A stretch of DNA of 32,128 bases from SHNJ01 sp964458615. GTDB lineage: Bacteria > Pseudomonadota > Alphaproteobacteria > SHNJ01. The translations under genes and the position numbers were made by a program. The DNA is taken from the NCBI GenBank assembly GCA_964458615.1, contig CAYWJR010000011.1, forward strand, positions 1-32,128, written 5' to 3'. Under the pieces are notes generated by a model. It was given only the letters and a program-made list of their open reading frames with translations, searched no databases and was not told where the DNA came from. Of this stretch, positions 23,327 through 30,896 are shown piece by piece. Every line of letters starts with the position of its first letter. Within the stretch, counting starts at the first letter, position 1.

Positions 23327-24355
23327 TTATAAATCCAAATCGGATTGAGGCCGCGACGGGGCGGCAAGACCCAAATATCCATAACCCATATCGGTCAAAA
23401 TCCGCCCGCGCGATGTTCTTTGCAACAATCCCTGTTGAATCAAATAGGGTTCAATCACGTCTTCGAGCGCGTCGCGCTGTTCCGCTAAAAACGCCGCCAA
23501 TGTTTCAATCCCCACGGGGCCGCCGCGATAAATTTCGGCGATGCAGGATAAAAATTTCCGGTCCATGGTATCCAGCCCGCGCCCATCCACATCCAGACGG
23601 CTTAGCGCGGTATCGGCGATTTTTGCGTCAATGGTCGCAGCGCCCGTGTGATCGCCGTAATCGCGCACCCGGCGCAACAAACGTCCCGCAACGCGCGGCG
23701 TTCCGCGCGACCGTTTGGCGATTTCCATCGCGCCGTCTTTGGATAAATTCATCGACAACAAAGCCGCCGACCGTAAAATAATATCCTGTAAATGCGATGC
23801 GTTATAAAACGACAGGCGCAGCGGAATTCCGAACCGTTCGCGCAACGGCGTTGTCATCAATCCGGTGCGCGTGGTTGCGCCGACCAGGGTGAATGGCGGT
23901 AAATCGATCCGCACGCTGCGTGCGGATGGGCCTTCGCCGATCATCAGATCCAATTGGAAATCTTCCATCGCGGGGTACAAAATTTCTTCGACGGCCGGAT
24001 TTAGACGGTGAATTTCATCGATAAATAAAACATCGCGGGGTTGCAGATTCGTTAAAATCGCGGCCAGATCCCCGGCCTTGGTAATAATCGGCCCCGATGT
24101 GCCGCGGAATCCAACGCCCATTTCCTTGGCTATAATTTGCGCCAATGTCGTTTTGCCTAAACCCGGCGGGCCGTGCAGCAATACGTGATCCAGCGCCTCG
24201 GCCCGGTTGGATGCGCCGCTGATGAATATTTTCAAATTATCGCAAACATCGTCCTGGCCGATAAATTCCGATAAATTGTTGGGGCGCAGGGATTTTTCGA
24301 CCCGCACATCGTCCGTTTCAATCGGTTCAGGCGATAACACGGTTGCGGTTTTCAT
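23327..24355 (-). CDS. ruvB: Holliday junction branch migration ATPase RuvB
   Basis: 342 residues. Motifs: LRPNNLSEFIGQ at the start, Walker A GPPGLGKTTLA, Walker B VLFIDEIHRLNPAVEE, sensor 1 GATTRTGLMTTPLRERFG, sensor 2 GTPRVAGRLLRRVRD, and the winged-helix end (EPYLIQQGLLQRTSRGR). RuvB hexamers pump DNA through RuvA-bound Holliday junctions. It overlaps ruvA by four bases (ATGA). The length is normal. Confidence 0.98.
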   Translation of the reverse strand: MKTATVLSPEPIETDDVRVEKSLRPNNLSEFIGQDDVCDNLKIFISGASNRAEALDHVLLHGPPGLGKTTLAQIIAKEMGVGFRGTSGPIITKAGDLAAILTNLQPRDVLFIDEIHRLNPAVEEILYPAMEDFQLDLMIGEGPSARSVRIDLPPFTLVGATTRTGLMTTPLRERFGIPLRLSFYNASHLQDIILRSAALLSMNLSKDGAMEIAKRSRGTPRVAGRLLRRVRDYGDHTGAATIDAKIADTALSRLDVDGRGLDTMDRKFLSCIAEIYRGGPVGIETLAAFLAEQRDALEDVIEPYLIQQGLLQRTSRGRILTDMGYGYLGLAAPSRPQSDLDL

Positions 24356-24984
24356 GCCGCCAATTCCTTCAATGCGGCGGGAATAATTTTTTGCACCGGC
24401 GTTTTAGGGTCCAGATTTTTCGACGCATTCGCAACCGCGCGGAACGCATCTATTCGCGCATATCCCAAATTGACCAAGGCGGAAATCGCATCTTCGGCGA
24501 ATTGCAAAGGCAGCGAATTGTTATTGACCGGCGTTTGCGCCGCGCCGCCATCGGTAAGCGCGGGCGCGAAAGACGCAGGCAACTTTCCCACTTTGTCTTT
24601 TAGTTCGGTGACAACACGCAACGCCAATTTCGGCCCAACGCCATCGGCCTGGCCGACGGCGGACTTGTCGCCCGATGCGATGGCGGCGATCAGTTGTTGC
24701 GGGGTAAGCGCGGATAAAATCGACAACGCCGCCTTGCCGCCGATGCCTTGCAATGTTTGCAAAAGCCGGAACATGTCGCGTTCCAGTTCGTCCAGGAACG
24801 CGAATAATTGAATTTTGTCTTCGCGCACATGGGTGTCGATGATGACATTGATATGGCCGCCGGGCGCGGGCAGGCGGTCGATAGTTTTTTGCGACGCGCT
24901 GGCCAAATAACCGACGCCGCCGACATCGACGATGATCGTTCCGTTTTCGGTCGAATCCAGTATGCCTTTTAATTTTGCGAACAT
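24352..24984 (-). CDS. ruvA: Holliday junction-binding protein RuvA
   Basis: 210 residues. The N-terminal OB fold begins MFAKLKGILDSTENGTIIVDVGGVGY; two helix-hairpin-helix motifs follow (LQTLQGIGGKAALSILSAL and ADGVGPKLALRVVTELKDKV), then a flexible linker and the C-terminal RuvB-binding domain (AEDAISALVNLGYARIDAFRAV). It binds four-way junctions and loads RuvB. It starts the ruvAB-ybgC-tol-pal unit. No strong Shine-Dalgarno is seen, and ruvC is separated from it by the CADD-like gene. Confidence 0.97.
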   Translation of the reverse strand: MFAKLKGILDSTENGTIIVDVGGVGYLASASQKTIDRLPAPGGHINVIIDTHVREDKIQLFAFLDELERDMFRLLQTLQGIGGKAALSILSALTPQQLIAAIASGDKSAVGQADGVGPKLALRVVTELKDKVGKLPASFAPALTDGGAAQTPVNNNSLPLQFAEDAISALVNLGYARIDAFRAVANASKNLDPKTPVQKIIPAALKELAA

Positions 24985-25050
24985 AATAAGAACTTATACC
25001 AATTTTTTGCCCCTGCCAATCGTAACTTGTCGCCTGGGGAATATGTGAAA

Positions 25051-25079
25051 AAAAGAGGCGGGGAAATCCCGCCTCTTTT
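25051..25079 (-). terminator. Rho-independent terminator after the CADD-like gene
   Basis: Twelve-base perfect arms (25051-25062 and 25068-25079) around a five-base loop, stem AAAAGAGGCGGG/CCCGCCTCTTTT. On the minus strand the stem is followed by a run of T, so it ends the transcript of the gene at 25105-25782 and insulates ruvA. Because the arms carry A-runs and T-runs on both sides it might also work on the other strand. Confidence 0.9.
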
Positions 25080-25104
25080 GTCGCATTTTTGCAATCGCCG
25101 GCGA

Positions 25105-25782
25105 TTAATGTTTCGCGCCGCAGCCGCAATTTTCATAAGTGGATTGAACGCCGGTCAGGAAGTTCCACAATGCTTTCGCGGTGGTTTCTGCCGCATGCAG
25201 CGCTTTTTCTTGTTCCGCAGGGCTTAGATTGTCCAGCAATTTTTCGCATGCTTCGCGGTGAAATACGTCGGCTTCTTGGTGAACGGTAAAGAATTTCAAT
25301 CCTTTGTCCGATTCAACGCCGTAGAATTTTTTCAATCCTTCGATTTTAACGGTGGCGATTTCCGGGATCTGGTGTTCGTATGCGTACAACGATGCCAATC
25401 CTTCGGCGTATGTGTTGCGGCAGAACGAGAAAAATGTGTCGATCAATTGGCGGGTTTCGCCAGCCAACACGGCTTTTTTCACGTCTTCGCGCGATGCGCC
25501 CAACGCCTCGGCGAACTGCATCCACAATTCCGGATGGTCGGTGCCGCGGTTTTCTTCGTCAACCAAATTTTCCAGCAACAATTTGCGGTTGCCGATGTCT
25601 TCGCAAATGGAATGCGTCGCGCTGATGTAACGTGGGAACGCCGATACGTGATGGAAATATTGTCCGGCGTAATGTTGCAATGTCGCGTTGGATAACTCGC
25701 CCATGTTCCAGGTTTGATAGAACGGGTGGTTAAGCAAATTGAGCGGGGCAATACGCTCTTTCAGGGTTTGGGAAAATGTCAT
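25105..25782 (-). CDS. CADD-like TenA/PqqC-fold protein, putative p-aminobenzoate-forming enzyme
   Basis: 225 residues, all-helical. It matches the CADD folate-related family: HPFYQTWNMGEL (19-30), LQHYAGQYFHHVSAFPRYISATHS (35-58), NLVDEENRGTDHPELW (72-87), LYAYEHQIPEIATVKIEGL (132-150) and FFTVHQEADVFHRE (164-177). Candidate di-metal ligands are E76, H83, E136, H168, D172 and H175; Tyr22 and Lys146 fall where the sacrificial Tyr and Lys of Chlamydia trachomatis CADD would be, by my recalled alignment. That protein makes p-aminobenzoate for folate by cutting up its own tyrosine. The C-terminus has a Cys-Gly-Cys-Gly stretch. It sits alone between ruvC and ruvA, with its own terminator. The family is firm; the reaction is inferred. 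Confidence 0.8.
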   Translation of the reverse strand: MTFSQTLKERIAPLNLLNHPFYQTWNMGELSNATLQHYAGQYFHHVSAFPRYISATHSICEDIGNRKLLLENLVDEENRGTDHPELWMQFAEALGASREDVKKAVLAGETRQLIDTFFSFCRNTYAEGLASLYAYEHQIPEIATVKIEGLKKFYGVESDKGLKFFTVHQEADVFHREACEKLLDNLSPAEQEKALHAAETTAKALWNFLTGVQSTYENCGCGAKH

Positions 25783-25839
25783 AACGGGATTCCTCTGGCT
25801 GATGAATAGAAACTAAAAAGATGTTCATTGCATACCCGT

Positions 25840-25854
25840 AATTGGCCGCCAATT
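25840..25854. promoter_or_regulatory. Inverted repeat in the CADD-like gene's promoter region
   Basis: AATTGGC-C-GCCAATT, seven-base perfect arms around one base, about 60 bases upstream of the start at 25782. On the minus strand it lies between a TTGAAT (25857-25852) and a weak TATGCA 17 bases on, which might be the -35 and -10 boxes. A repressor bound there would block the promoter. This is tentative. Confidence 0.4.
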
Positions 25855-25897
25855 CAACCGATTATTTGCCCCGATAAACAAAGATCCAAAGGTTTTT

Positions 25898-26410
25898 TTA
25901 TGCCGTTTTAGGCCGCAATTTTATGGCCGTTTCGCGGTGATGGCTGTGGCAAATGGCGATTGCCAGCGCGTCGGCGGCGTGTTCCGATCCGATTTCGATT
26001 CCCGGCAAAAGCCGTTTTACCATAAGATATATTTGATTTTTGTCCGCAGTACCCGTGCCCACAACCGATTTTTTTACCAATTTGGCGTTGTATTCCACGG
26101 CTGGGATGCCGCGCGACGACGGCACCAAAAGCGCGACCGCGCGCGCCATGCCCAGTTTCAATGCGGTTGCGGAATTTTGCGCGACGAAACTTTCTTCGAT
26201 TGCGGCGGTTTCCGGGTGGTGGGTTTCGATCACAATCAAAAGTTCGTCGTAAATTTTTTTCAATCTTTCGGCGGTCGGCAATTTCACGTTCGGCGAAATC
26301 GTGCCGCAAGCGACCGCGCGCAAAGAATTGCCCGCATATTCGATGACCGCCCATCCGGTGTGAACCAATCCGGGATCGATTCCCAGAACGCGGGTTTTTG
26401 CATTACCCAT
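25898..26410 (-). CDS. ruvC: Holliday junction resolvase RuvC
   Basis: 170 residues. Acidic active-site residues are seen: D12 in VLGIDPG, the Glu of AAIEESF, and the C-terminal HAADALAIAICH. The stretch NSATALKLGMARAVAL is typical of the DNA-binding part. The enzyme cuts four-way junctions symmetrically, working with RuvAB. It overlaps the end of yebC by eight bases, the normal yebC-ruvC pairing; the usual ruvA neighbour is displaced by the CADD-like gene. Confidence 0.96.
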   Translation of the reverse strand: MGNAKTRVLGIDPGLVHTGWAVIEYAGNSLRAVACGTISPNVKLPTAERLKKIYDELLIVIETHHPETAAIEESFVAQNSATALKLGMARAVALLVPSSRGIPAVEYNAKLVKKSVVGTGTADKNQIYLMVKRLLPGIEIGSEHAADALAIAICHSHHRETAIKLRPKTA

Positions 26411-27155
26411 TCGCCAATTTTTCCATTACTGCGGGATCGATGTCGAAATTTCCGTAAACGTTCTGCACATCGTCGCTGTCTTCCAAAACTTCGACCAATT
26501 TCAAAATGTCCTTCGCGGCCGATTCGGGCACTGCGATGGTGTTGATCGGTTTCCAGGATAATTTCGCGGATTCCGCAGCGCCGAATTTTTTTTCCAAACC
26601 GTCGCGCACCATATTCAAATCGTCCGGGGCGCAGGCGATAAAATGCCCGTCTTGATCCGATACAACATCGCTTGCCCCGCAATCGATCGCCGCCTCTAAT
26701 ATTGAATCGGCCGATGCGGCGGATGCCGGATACAAAATAGCGCCGATATGTTCGAACATGAAATTCACGCTGCCGGTTTCGCCCAGATTGCCGCCATATT
26801 TGGTGAACGCCGACCGGATTTCCCCGGCCGTGCGCGTTCGGTTATCGGTCAATCCTTCGACGATCAGTGCGATGCCGGATGGGCCGTAACCTTCGTAACG
26901 CACTTCTTCGAAATTATCCGCGCCGTCCGTGCCGCTGCCGCGTTTGATCGCGCGTTCGATTGTGTCTTTTGGCATGTTGGCGGCGCGCGCCATGGTGACC
27001 GCGGCGCGCAAACGCGGATTCGCATCGGGATCCGGCGCGCCGGCGCGGGCGGCCGTGGTCAATTCGCGGATCAATTTGGTGAATATTTTACCGCGTTTTT
27101 TGTCTTGGGCACCCTTGCGGTGCATGATGTTCTTAAACTGGCTATGGCCTGCCAT
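26403..27155 (-). CDS. yebC: YebC/PmpR family protein (TACO1-like)
   Basis: 250 residues from the ATG at 27155, where the family start MAGHSQFKNIMHRKGAQD begins; the 36 extra residues of the longer frame are not family-like. Other conserved parts: KIFTKLIRELTTAAR, AANMPKDTIERAIKRG, EVRYEGYGPSGIALIVEGLTDN and the GGNLGETGSVNFMF loop. Family members were described as transcription factors and, more recently, as factors that help ribosomes through difficult stretches. It heads the yebC-ruvC unit and is divergent from the response-regulator gene at 27382. Confidence 0.95.
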   Translation of the reverse strand: MAGHSQFKNIMHRKGAQDKKRGKIFTKLIRELTTAARAGAPDPDANPRLRAAVTMARAANMPKDTIERAIKRGSGTDGADNFEEVRYEGYGPSGIALIVEGLTDNRTRTAGEIRSAFTKYGGNLGETGSVNFMFEHIGAILYPASAASADSILEAAIDCGASDVVSDQDGHFIACAPDDLNMVRDGLEKKFGAAESAKLSWKPINTIAVPESAAKDILKLVEVLEDSDDVQNVYGNFDIDPAVMEKLANG

Positions 27156-27312
27156 GGCGTCAATTTCCTTGTATCTAAGCCCTGTGGTCGTTGTAAATAT
27201 GTCGACATTGCCGGGCGCTTTGGGGTGGTTTAGTGATTGAATTTCCTTATTTTTATAGCTCAAGCGGTAGGGCAGATCTATAGTATAAATACCAACATAT
27301 CATATGGATATG

Positions 27313-27331
27313 GCCGTTAACGGCTTGTTAT
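27313..27331. promoter_or_regulatory. Palindrome overlapping a CtrA-like motif
   Basis: GCCGTTAACGGC (27313-27324) is a perfect 12-base palindrome in the 226-base divergent gap between yebC and the response-regulator gene. The TTAA inside it is followed after seven bases by TTAT (27328-27331), close to the TTAA-N7-TTAA site of the alphaproteobacterial cell-cycle regulator CtrA. Nothing else clear is seen in this gap apart from A+T-rich promoter-like sequence around 27282-27295. The assignment is speculative. Confidence 0.3.
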
Positions 27332-27381
27332 CCTTATTTCTGTATCCTGTTAAGTGTTTCAATTTTATCGGTTTTTCTTTT

Positions 27382-27939
27382 ATGAGCGAACAATCCTATA
27401 AATTGGATAAGTTGAACGTCTTGATTGTTGACGACAGCAAACACATGCGGAATTTGATCCGCTCGCTGCTCAATGTATTCGGCGTCGGCGCAATCCAAGA
27501 AGCCAGCGATGGCCGCGAGGCGTTTGTCAAATTGGCCGCCGGCGGTTACGATTTGATTTTGTGCGATTTGGTGATGGAGCCGGTCAGCGGCAGCGATTTC
27601 ATCGAACGCGTGCGCAAAGGCAAAGACAGCCCCGATCCATTCATTCCCATTATCGCCGTTACCGGATACACCGAACAATACCGCGTCGCCGCCGCGCGCG
27701 ACATTGGTATCAATGAAATTTTGGCCAAACCGATTTCGGCCAAGGAACTGGCCGCGCGGATTCAGGCGGTTATCGAAAATCCTCGGCCATTCGTTAGAAC
27801 CAAAACATATTTCGGCCCCGACCGGCGCCGCAGAAAAGAGGAACAGACATTTTACGACGGCGTCGAACGGCGCAGATCCAATTTGGGCGGCGACATGGGA
27901 TTGTCCGATCCAGGTTTGGGTTTGTCGGACGATTTTTAA
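27382..27939 (+). CDS. CheY-like single-domain response regulator with basic C-terminal tail
   Basis: 185 residues from the ATG at 27382; the 26 extra N-terminal residues of the longer frame are not part of the domain. The receiver domain (about 10-132) has the acidic pair D17/D18, phospho-acceptor D62 (LILCDLVM), T94 and K116 (ILAKPIS), so it should be phosphorylatable. The tail contains FGPDRRRRKEE and GVERRRS, a basic motif seen after receivers in several alphaproteobacterial proteins, then a Gly/Leu/Ser/Asp-rich end. There is no DNA-binding domain. It is followed after 12 bases by an HPt-like gene, so both probably form a phosphorelay. Confidence 0.9.
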   Translation: MSEQSYKLDKLNVLIVDDSKHMRNLIRSLLNVFGVGAIQEASDGREAFVKLAAGGYDLILCDLVMEPVSGSDFIERVRKGKDSPDPFIPIIAVTGYTEQYRVAAARDIGINEILAKPISAKELAARIQAVIENPRPFVRTKTYFGPDRRRRKEEQTFYDGVERRRSNLGGDMGLSDPGLGLSDDF

Positions 27940-27951
27940 AGGGGCGCCGTT

Positions 27952-28827
27952 ATGATTTTCCGCCGCCGCGGCAAAAAACCTTCTGTCATAGACGCCACGG
28001 TGGAAACAAAACCGGCGCCATCTTCGGGCGCAGCCGCGCAATCCGCCGCTTCCCCAACGCAGGCTGCGCAAATGGCGAAAACCGATCCGGCGCGTAAAAA
28101 CCGTCACGGCGCCGTCGTTCAGGATTTTACCGCGCCATCCACAAATCAGGCGCAAGCCCAGCAAAAACCCGATCTGGAACCTGTGGCCGCTCAAGGCGCC
28201 GATGCGGGAGTAATGCGCAAAAAACGCGCGGATGTCATGGTACAGGATTTTACGGTGGCCGCCAAAACCCCGCAAATGGACAAAGCCGAAACGCTGGTCG
28301 AATTTTTGCACCCCGTAAACCGGCTGAAAAAAAAGGTCGGCGATGGGGCGACCGGTTTCGATCCAGGCGTGTTTGTCCGCGCCAACGAGGTGATTAAAAA
28401 CCTGGCTTCGGTTTATATCGACGATACGGCGATGCGCGGATTGCGCGAAATGCAGGCGACGTTCCAGGCATTGCAACATTTCCCCGACCGCGCCAAGGAA
28501 AGTATCGCGAAACTATATGCGCAGTCGCATGAAATGCGCGGCGACGGCGGTTCGTACGGTTATCCATTAATCACACGGATCAGCGATTCGTTGTGCCGTT
28601 TGACCGAAGGATTAAGAACGCCGGAAAAAATGGATATGGGGCTGATCAAATTTCACCTGGACGCGCTGCATGTCGTGATCCGCAAAAAAATTCGCGGCAT
28701 TGGCGGCGAAATCGGCCAATTGTTGATCGAAGGATTGGAAGTCGTCGTCGCCAAACGCAAGGCGCACGATCAATCGCTGGTTTTGGAAAACATATCGAAA
28801 TTTTTGGAAAAATTGGACGGCGCATAA
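27952..28827 (+). CDS. HPt-like phosphotransfer protein
   Basis: 291 residues. The first 110 are disordered, rich in Ala, Pro, Lys and Gln, and contain a repeated motif: VVQDFT (about 55-60) and MVQDFT (about 96-101), each preceded by a basic R/K cluster. The C-terminal domain is helical with QSHEMRGDGGSYGYPLI, matching the H-x-x-[KR]-G pattern of histidine phosphotransfer domains; His193 would be the phosphate carrier. AAAGGGG seven bases before the ATG is a good ribosome binding site. Its partner is presumably the response regulator encoded just upstream. The kinase is not in the window. Membership of the HPt group is inferred from the motif alone. Confidence 0.65.
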   Translation: MIFRRRGKKPSVIDATVETKPAPSSGAAAQSAASPTQAAQMAKTDPARKNRHGAVVQDFTAPSTNQAQAQQKPDLEPVAAQGADAGVMRKKRADVMVQDFTVAAKTPQMDKAETLVEFLHPVNRLKKKVGDGATGFDPGVFVRANEVIKNLASVYIDDTAMRGLREMQATFQALQHFPDRAKESIAKLYAQSHEMRGDGGSYGYPLITRISDSLCRLTEGLRTPEKMDMGLIKFHLDALHVVIRKKIRGIGGEIGQLLIEGLEVVVAKRKAHDQSLVLENISKFLEKLDGA

Positions 28828-28848
28828 CCGTTTTCGGATTTATCGGCG

Positions 28849-29631
28849 TTAGATTTTGACCGGTAAAATGGCGCGCGCCAAGCCGGTTTTATCGTCCGTT
28901 TCAACAACGCATCCGCGCACTTGCCCCGGGCCCATCGCGGGCTGCAATTTTTCGGTCGGCATTTTACGTACATAACGCGCGATCGGCGCATCCTTGACGA
29001 AACCGATCACCGAATTGTAATCGCCGCACATTCCCGCATCGGTTTGATAGGCGGTGCCGCCTGGAAACACGGTCAAATCGGCGGTCGGAATGTGGGTGTG
29101 GGTTCCGACAACCGCGCTGACGCGGCCATCCAAATAATGCCCCATCGCCATTTTTTCCGAACTTGCTTCGGCGTGGATGTCGACAAAAATCGCATTCACG
29201 TTCCCGCCCAAAGACAGGTTTTGCAAATCTTCGTTGGTGCGTTGAAACGGGCAATCCAGATCGTCCATAAATAGGCGGCCGATCGTATGCATCACCGCGA
29301 TTTTGCGTCCATCGGGCAGGGTGAAAATATTTTGCCCGCGCCCCGGCGTTCCTTTGGGATAATTATTGCCGCGAATCAATCGCGGTTCCGAATTTAAAAC
29401 GCCGATGATTTCTTTTTGATCGAAACCGTGATTGCCCAATGTCAAACAATCCGCGCCGCAGGCGAAAAAATCCTGCGCCAATGCGGGCGTGATGCCGAAT
29501 CCATGCGCGGCGTTATCGACATTAACGATTGTAAAGTCGGCCGCGTGTTCGGCGCGCAATTTTTTCAAATTATCGGTTACCGCATCGCGGCCAGACCGGC
29601 CAACCACATCGCCCAGGAATAATATTTTCAT
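28849..29631 (-). CDS. YmdB-type metallophosphoesterase
   Basis: 260 residues of the TIGR00282/YmdB family. Motifs: MKILFLGDVVG, LTLGNHGFDQKEI, VMHTIGR, VDIHAEASSEK, GTHTHIPTAD and YQTDAGMCGDYNSVIG, which supply the metal-binding Asp, Asn, His and Glu residues. The usual ENA motif near residue 39 appears as VDNAAHG, with Asp in place of Glu. Relatives hydrolyse 2',3'-cyclic nucleotides, and in Bacillus YmdB affects biofilm formation. Its place near the cyclo-ligase, 6S RNA and zapA is a conserved alphaproteobacterial order. Confidence 0.92.
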   Translation of the reverse strand: MKILFLGDVVGRSGRDAVTDNLKKLRAEHAADFTIVNVDNAAHGFGITPALAQDFFACGADCLTLGNHGFDQKEIIGVLNSEPRLIRGNNYPKGTPGRGQNIFTLPDGRKIAVMHTIGRLFMDDLDCPFQRTNEDLQNLSLGGNVNAIFVDIHAEASSEKMAMGHYLDGRVSAVVGTHTHIPTADLTVFPGGTAYQTDAGMCGDYNSVIGFVKDAPIARYVRKMPTEKLQPAMGPGQVRGCVVETDDKTGLARAILPVKI

Positions 29632-29671
29632 GACTGTTTAAATATTGGAAAATGCGGCAATTGTCGATCCA

Positions 29672-30199
29672 TTACTTTGAACCGCGTACCCGACTCGCGC
29701 GTTCTGCGGTTACTTTTAAAATGCGGCCGATGCGCAAATTAATCCGCTCGACCAATGATTGTTGATAAATGGTTTCGCCGAATATATCGCCCTGGGCGGG
29801 TTGTTGAATTTCACCGTCTGCCGGTTTTAAATGGTAAATATGCGTCAATGTTCGCAAATCAACCGGCAATTTGGCGCGGTCGCCGATCAATAAAATCGGG
29901 ACGCGGCCACGGCTCATATCATTATATGTTATAACCTGATCGTATTTATCGGTCACGATCAACGCGCAATCGTCGATATGATCGCGCGGCACCTCGGTGA
30001 CTGGGAATATTAATAGTCTATAATTTACCGGCGTCTGAAGGGCGTGGAATACGACCGTTTGTGGCGCCGTGCTGACATTCGAAAAACCGGGAAACAAAAT
30101 AACGGGGCGATCGGATTTTTGTGCGCCGGCCTGTTCTGTGCCGTTTGATGCGGCGCTGTTTTGTGCGGTGTTGGCCAATGGGGCAGTGATTGCGGGCAT
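29672..30199 (-). CDS. Unrecognised protein with low-complexity N-terminus
   Basis: 175 residues. The first 30 are rich in Ala, Asn, Gln and Thr. The rest alternates short strands and helices: YRLLIFPVTEVP, DDCALIVTDKYDQVITY, RVPILLIGDRAKLPVDLRTL, THIYHLKPAD, then a basic helix (VERINLRIGRILKVTAERASRV). The spacing of hydrophobic strands faintly recalls a degenerate receiver domain, but no phospho-acceptor pattern is convincing. No signal peptide or TM helix is seen. It has a near-consensus promoter (30235-30263) and a GGAG ribosome binding site, so it is probably well expressed. It lies between the cyclo-ligase and the phosphoesterase genes, all on the minus strand. Confidence 0.65.
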   Translation of the reverse strand: MPAITAPLANTAQNSAASNGTEQAGAQKSDRPVILFPGFSNVSTAPQTVVFHALQTPVNYRLLIFPVTEVPRDHIDDCALIVTDKYDQVITYNDMSRGRVPILLIGDRAKLPVDLRTLTHIYHLKPADGEIQQPAQGDIFGETIYQQSLVERINLRIGRILKVTAERASRVRGSK

Positions 30200-30234
30200 T
30201 CCCTGATCTCCGTAAATTGGGTTATACGCCGCAA

Positions 30235-30263
30235 ACTATATTTTCACCGGATATTTTTGTCAA
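30235..30263 (-). promoter_or_regulatory. Sigma-70 type promoter for the 30199 gene
   Basis: On the minus strand TTGACA (30263-30258) and TATAGT (30240-30235) are separated by exactly 17 bases. The start of transcription would be near 30228, giving a leader of about 29 bases. The -35 box is perfect and the -10 box has one mismatch. It lies in the 78-base gap after the cyclo-ligase stop. Confidence 0.7.
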
Positions 30264-30277
30264 CCTAAAGAATACAG

Positions 30278-30856
30278 CTAATTGCAGTTGATCGCCGCTT
30301 CGTCAGTGACAACCCAATCCAATTTGGCATCCCCGCCATCGTGCGGCACGATCGGTACTTGTTGAACGCCGTAACCCAATCCAACCGCCAATATCGTGCG
30401 TTCGGCGCGCAATGCGTTCAATGTGCGGTCGTAAAACCCGCCCCCGTATCCAAGCCTGTACCCCGCCCGGTCGAACGCGATTAACGGCACCATGATAATA
30501 TCGGGTTCCTGTACCGGTGCGGATGTTGGCGGAACCTTGGTGCCGGAATATCCTTCGGTTAATGTCATGCCTGGATTCCAGGCGCGGAAAATCAAAGGAT
30601 CTTTGTGATCGGTGACAACCGGCAGGCAGACGGAATATTTTTTTTCCGCCAACGCATTCAACAAAGGCGTTGTATCCAGCTCGCCGGATAACGGCCAATA
30701 CCCGGCAACTATCATGTTCGGCCGCAACGGCAGTGTTTGCAAAAACAAATCGCGCACCGTTGCCGCCGCCCGGTCGCGCGATTGGGTATGAACGGCAACC
30801 CGTTTTTTCATGACTTCTTCGCGTAAAGATTTTTTGGCGGATTCAATTTCAGTCAT
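30278..30856 (-). CDS. 5-formyltetrahydrofolate cyclo-ligase
   Basis: 192 residues. Typical blocks: KKSLREEVMKKRVAV at the N-terminus, YWPLSGELDTTPLL, VCLPVV, DIIMVPLIAFDRAGYRLGYGGGFYDRTL (the ATP and substrate loop, with GYGGGFYDR) and IVPHDGGDAKLDWVVTDE. The enzyme uses ATP to turn 5-formyl-THF into methenyl-THF, recycling a folate storage form. It follows the 6S RNA, the linkage known from many proteobacteria, and is probably made from the same transcript. No good Shine-Dalgarno is seen; two GCTGGCAA copies lie at 30869-30892 before the ATG. Confidence 0.94.
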   Translation of the reverse strand: MTEIESAKKSLREEVMKKRVAVHTQSRDRAAATVRDLFLQTLPLRPNMIVAGYWPLSGELDTTPLLNALAEKKYSVCLPVVTDHKDPLIFRAWNPGMTLTEGYSGTKVPPTSAPVQEPDIIMVPLIAFDRAGYRLGYGGGFYDRTLNALRAERTILAVGLGYGVQQVPIVPHDGGDAKLDWVVTDEAAINCN

Positions 30857-30896
30857 GAGGATTTTTTTAATTGCCAGCTTTAGTTGCCAGCCATGT

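Noticed and set aside
27250..27285. tRNA-like stretch (ATAGCTCAAGCGGTAGGGCAG)
   Set aside because: It resembles a D-arm, but no acceptor stem, anticodon arm or TTC loop can be matched at the right distances.
27334..28479. 381-codon minus-strand frame opposite the response regulator and HPt genes
   Set aside because: The plus strand carries a clear receiver domain and HPt motif; the long antisense frame, rich in Arg, His and Phe, is a composition effect.
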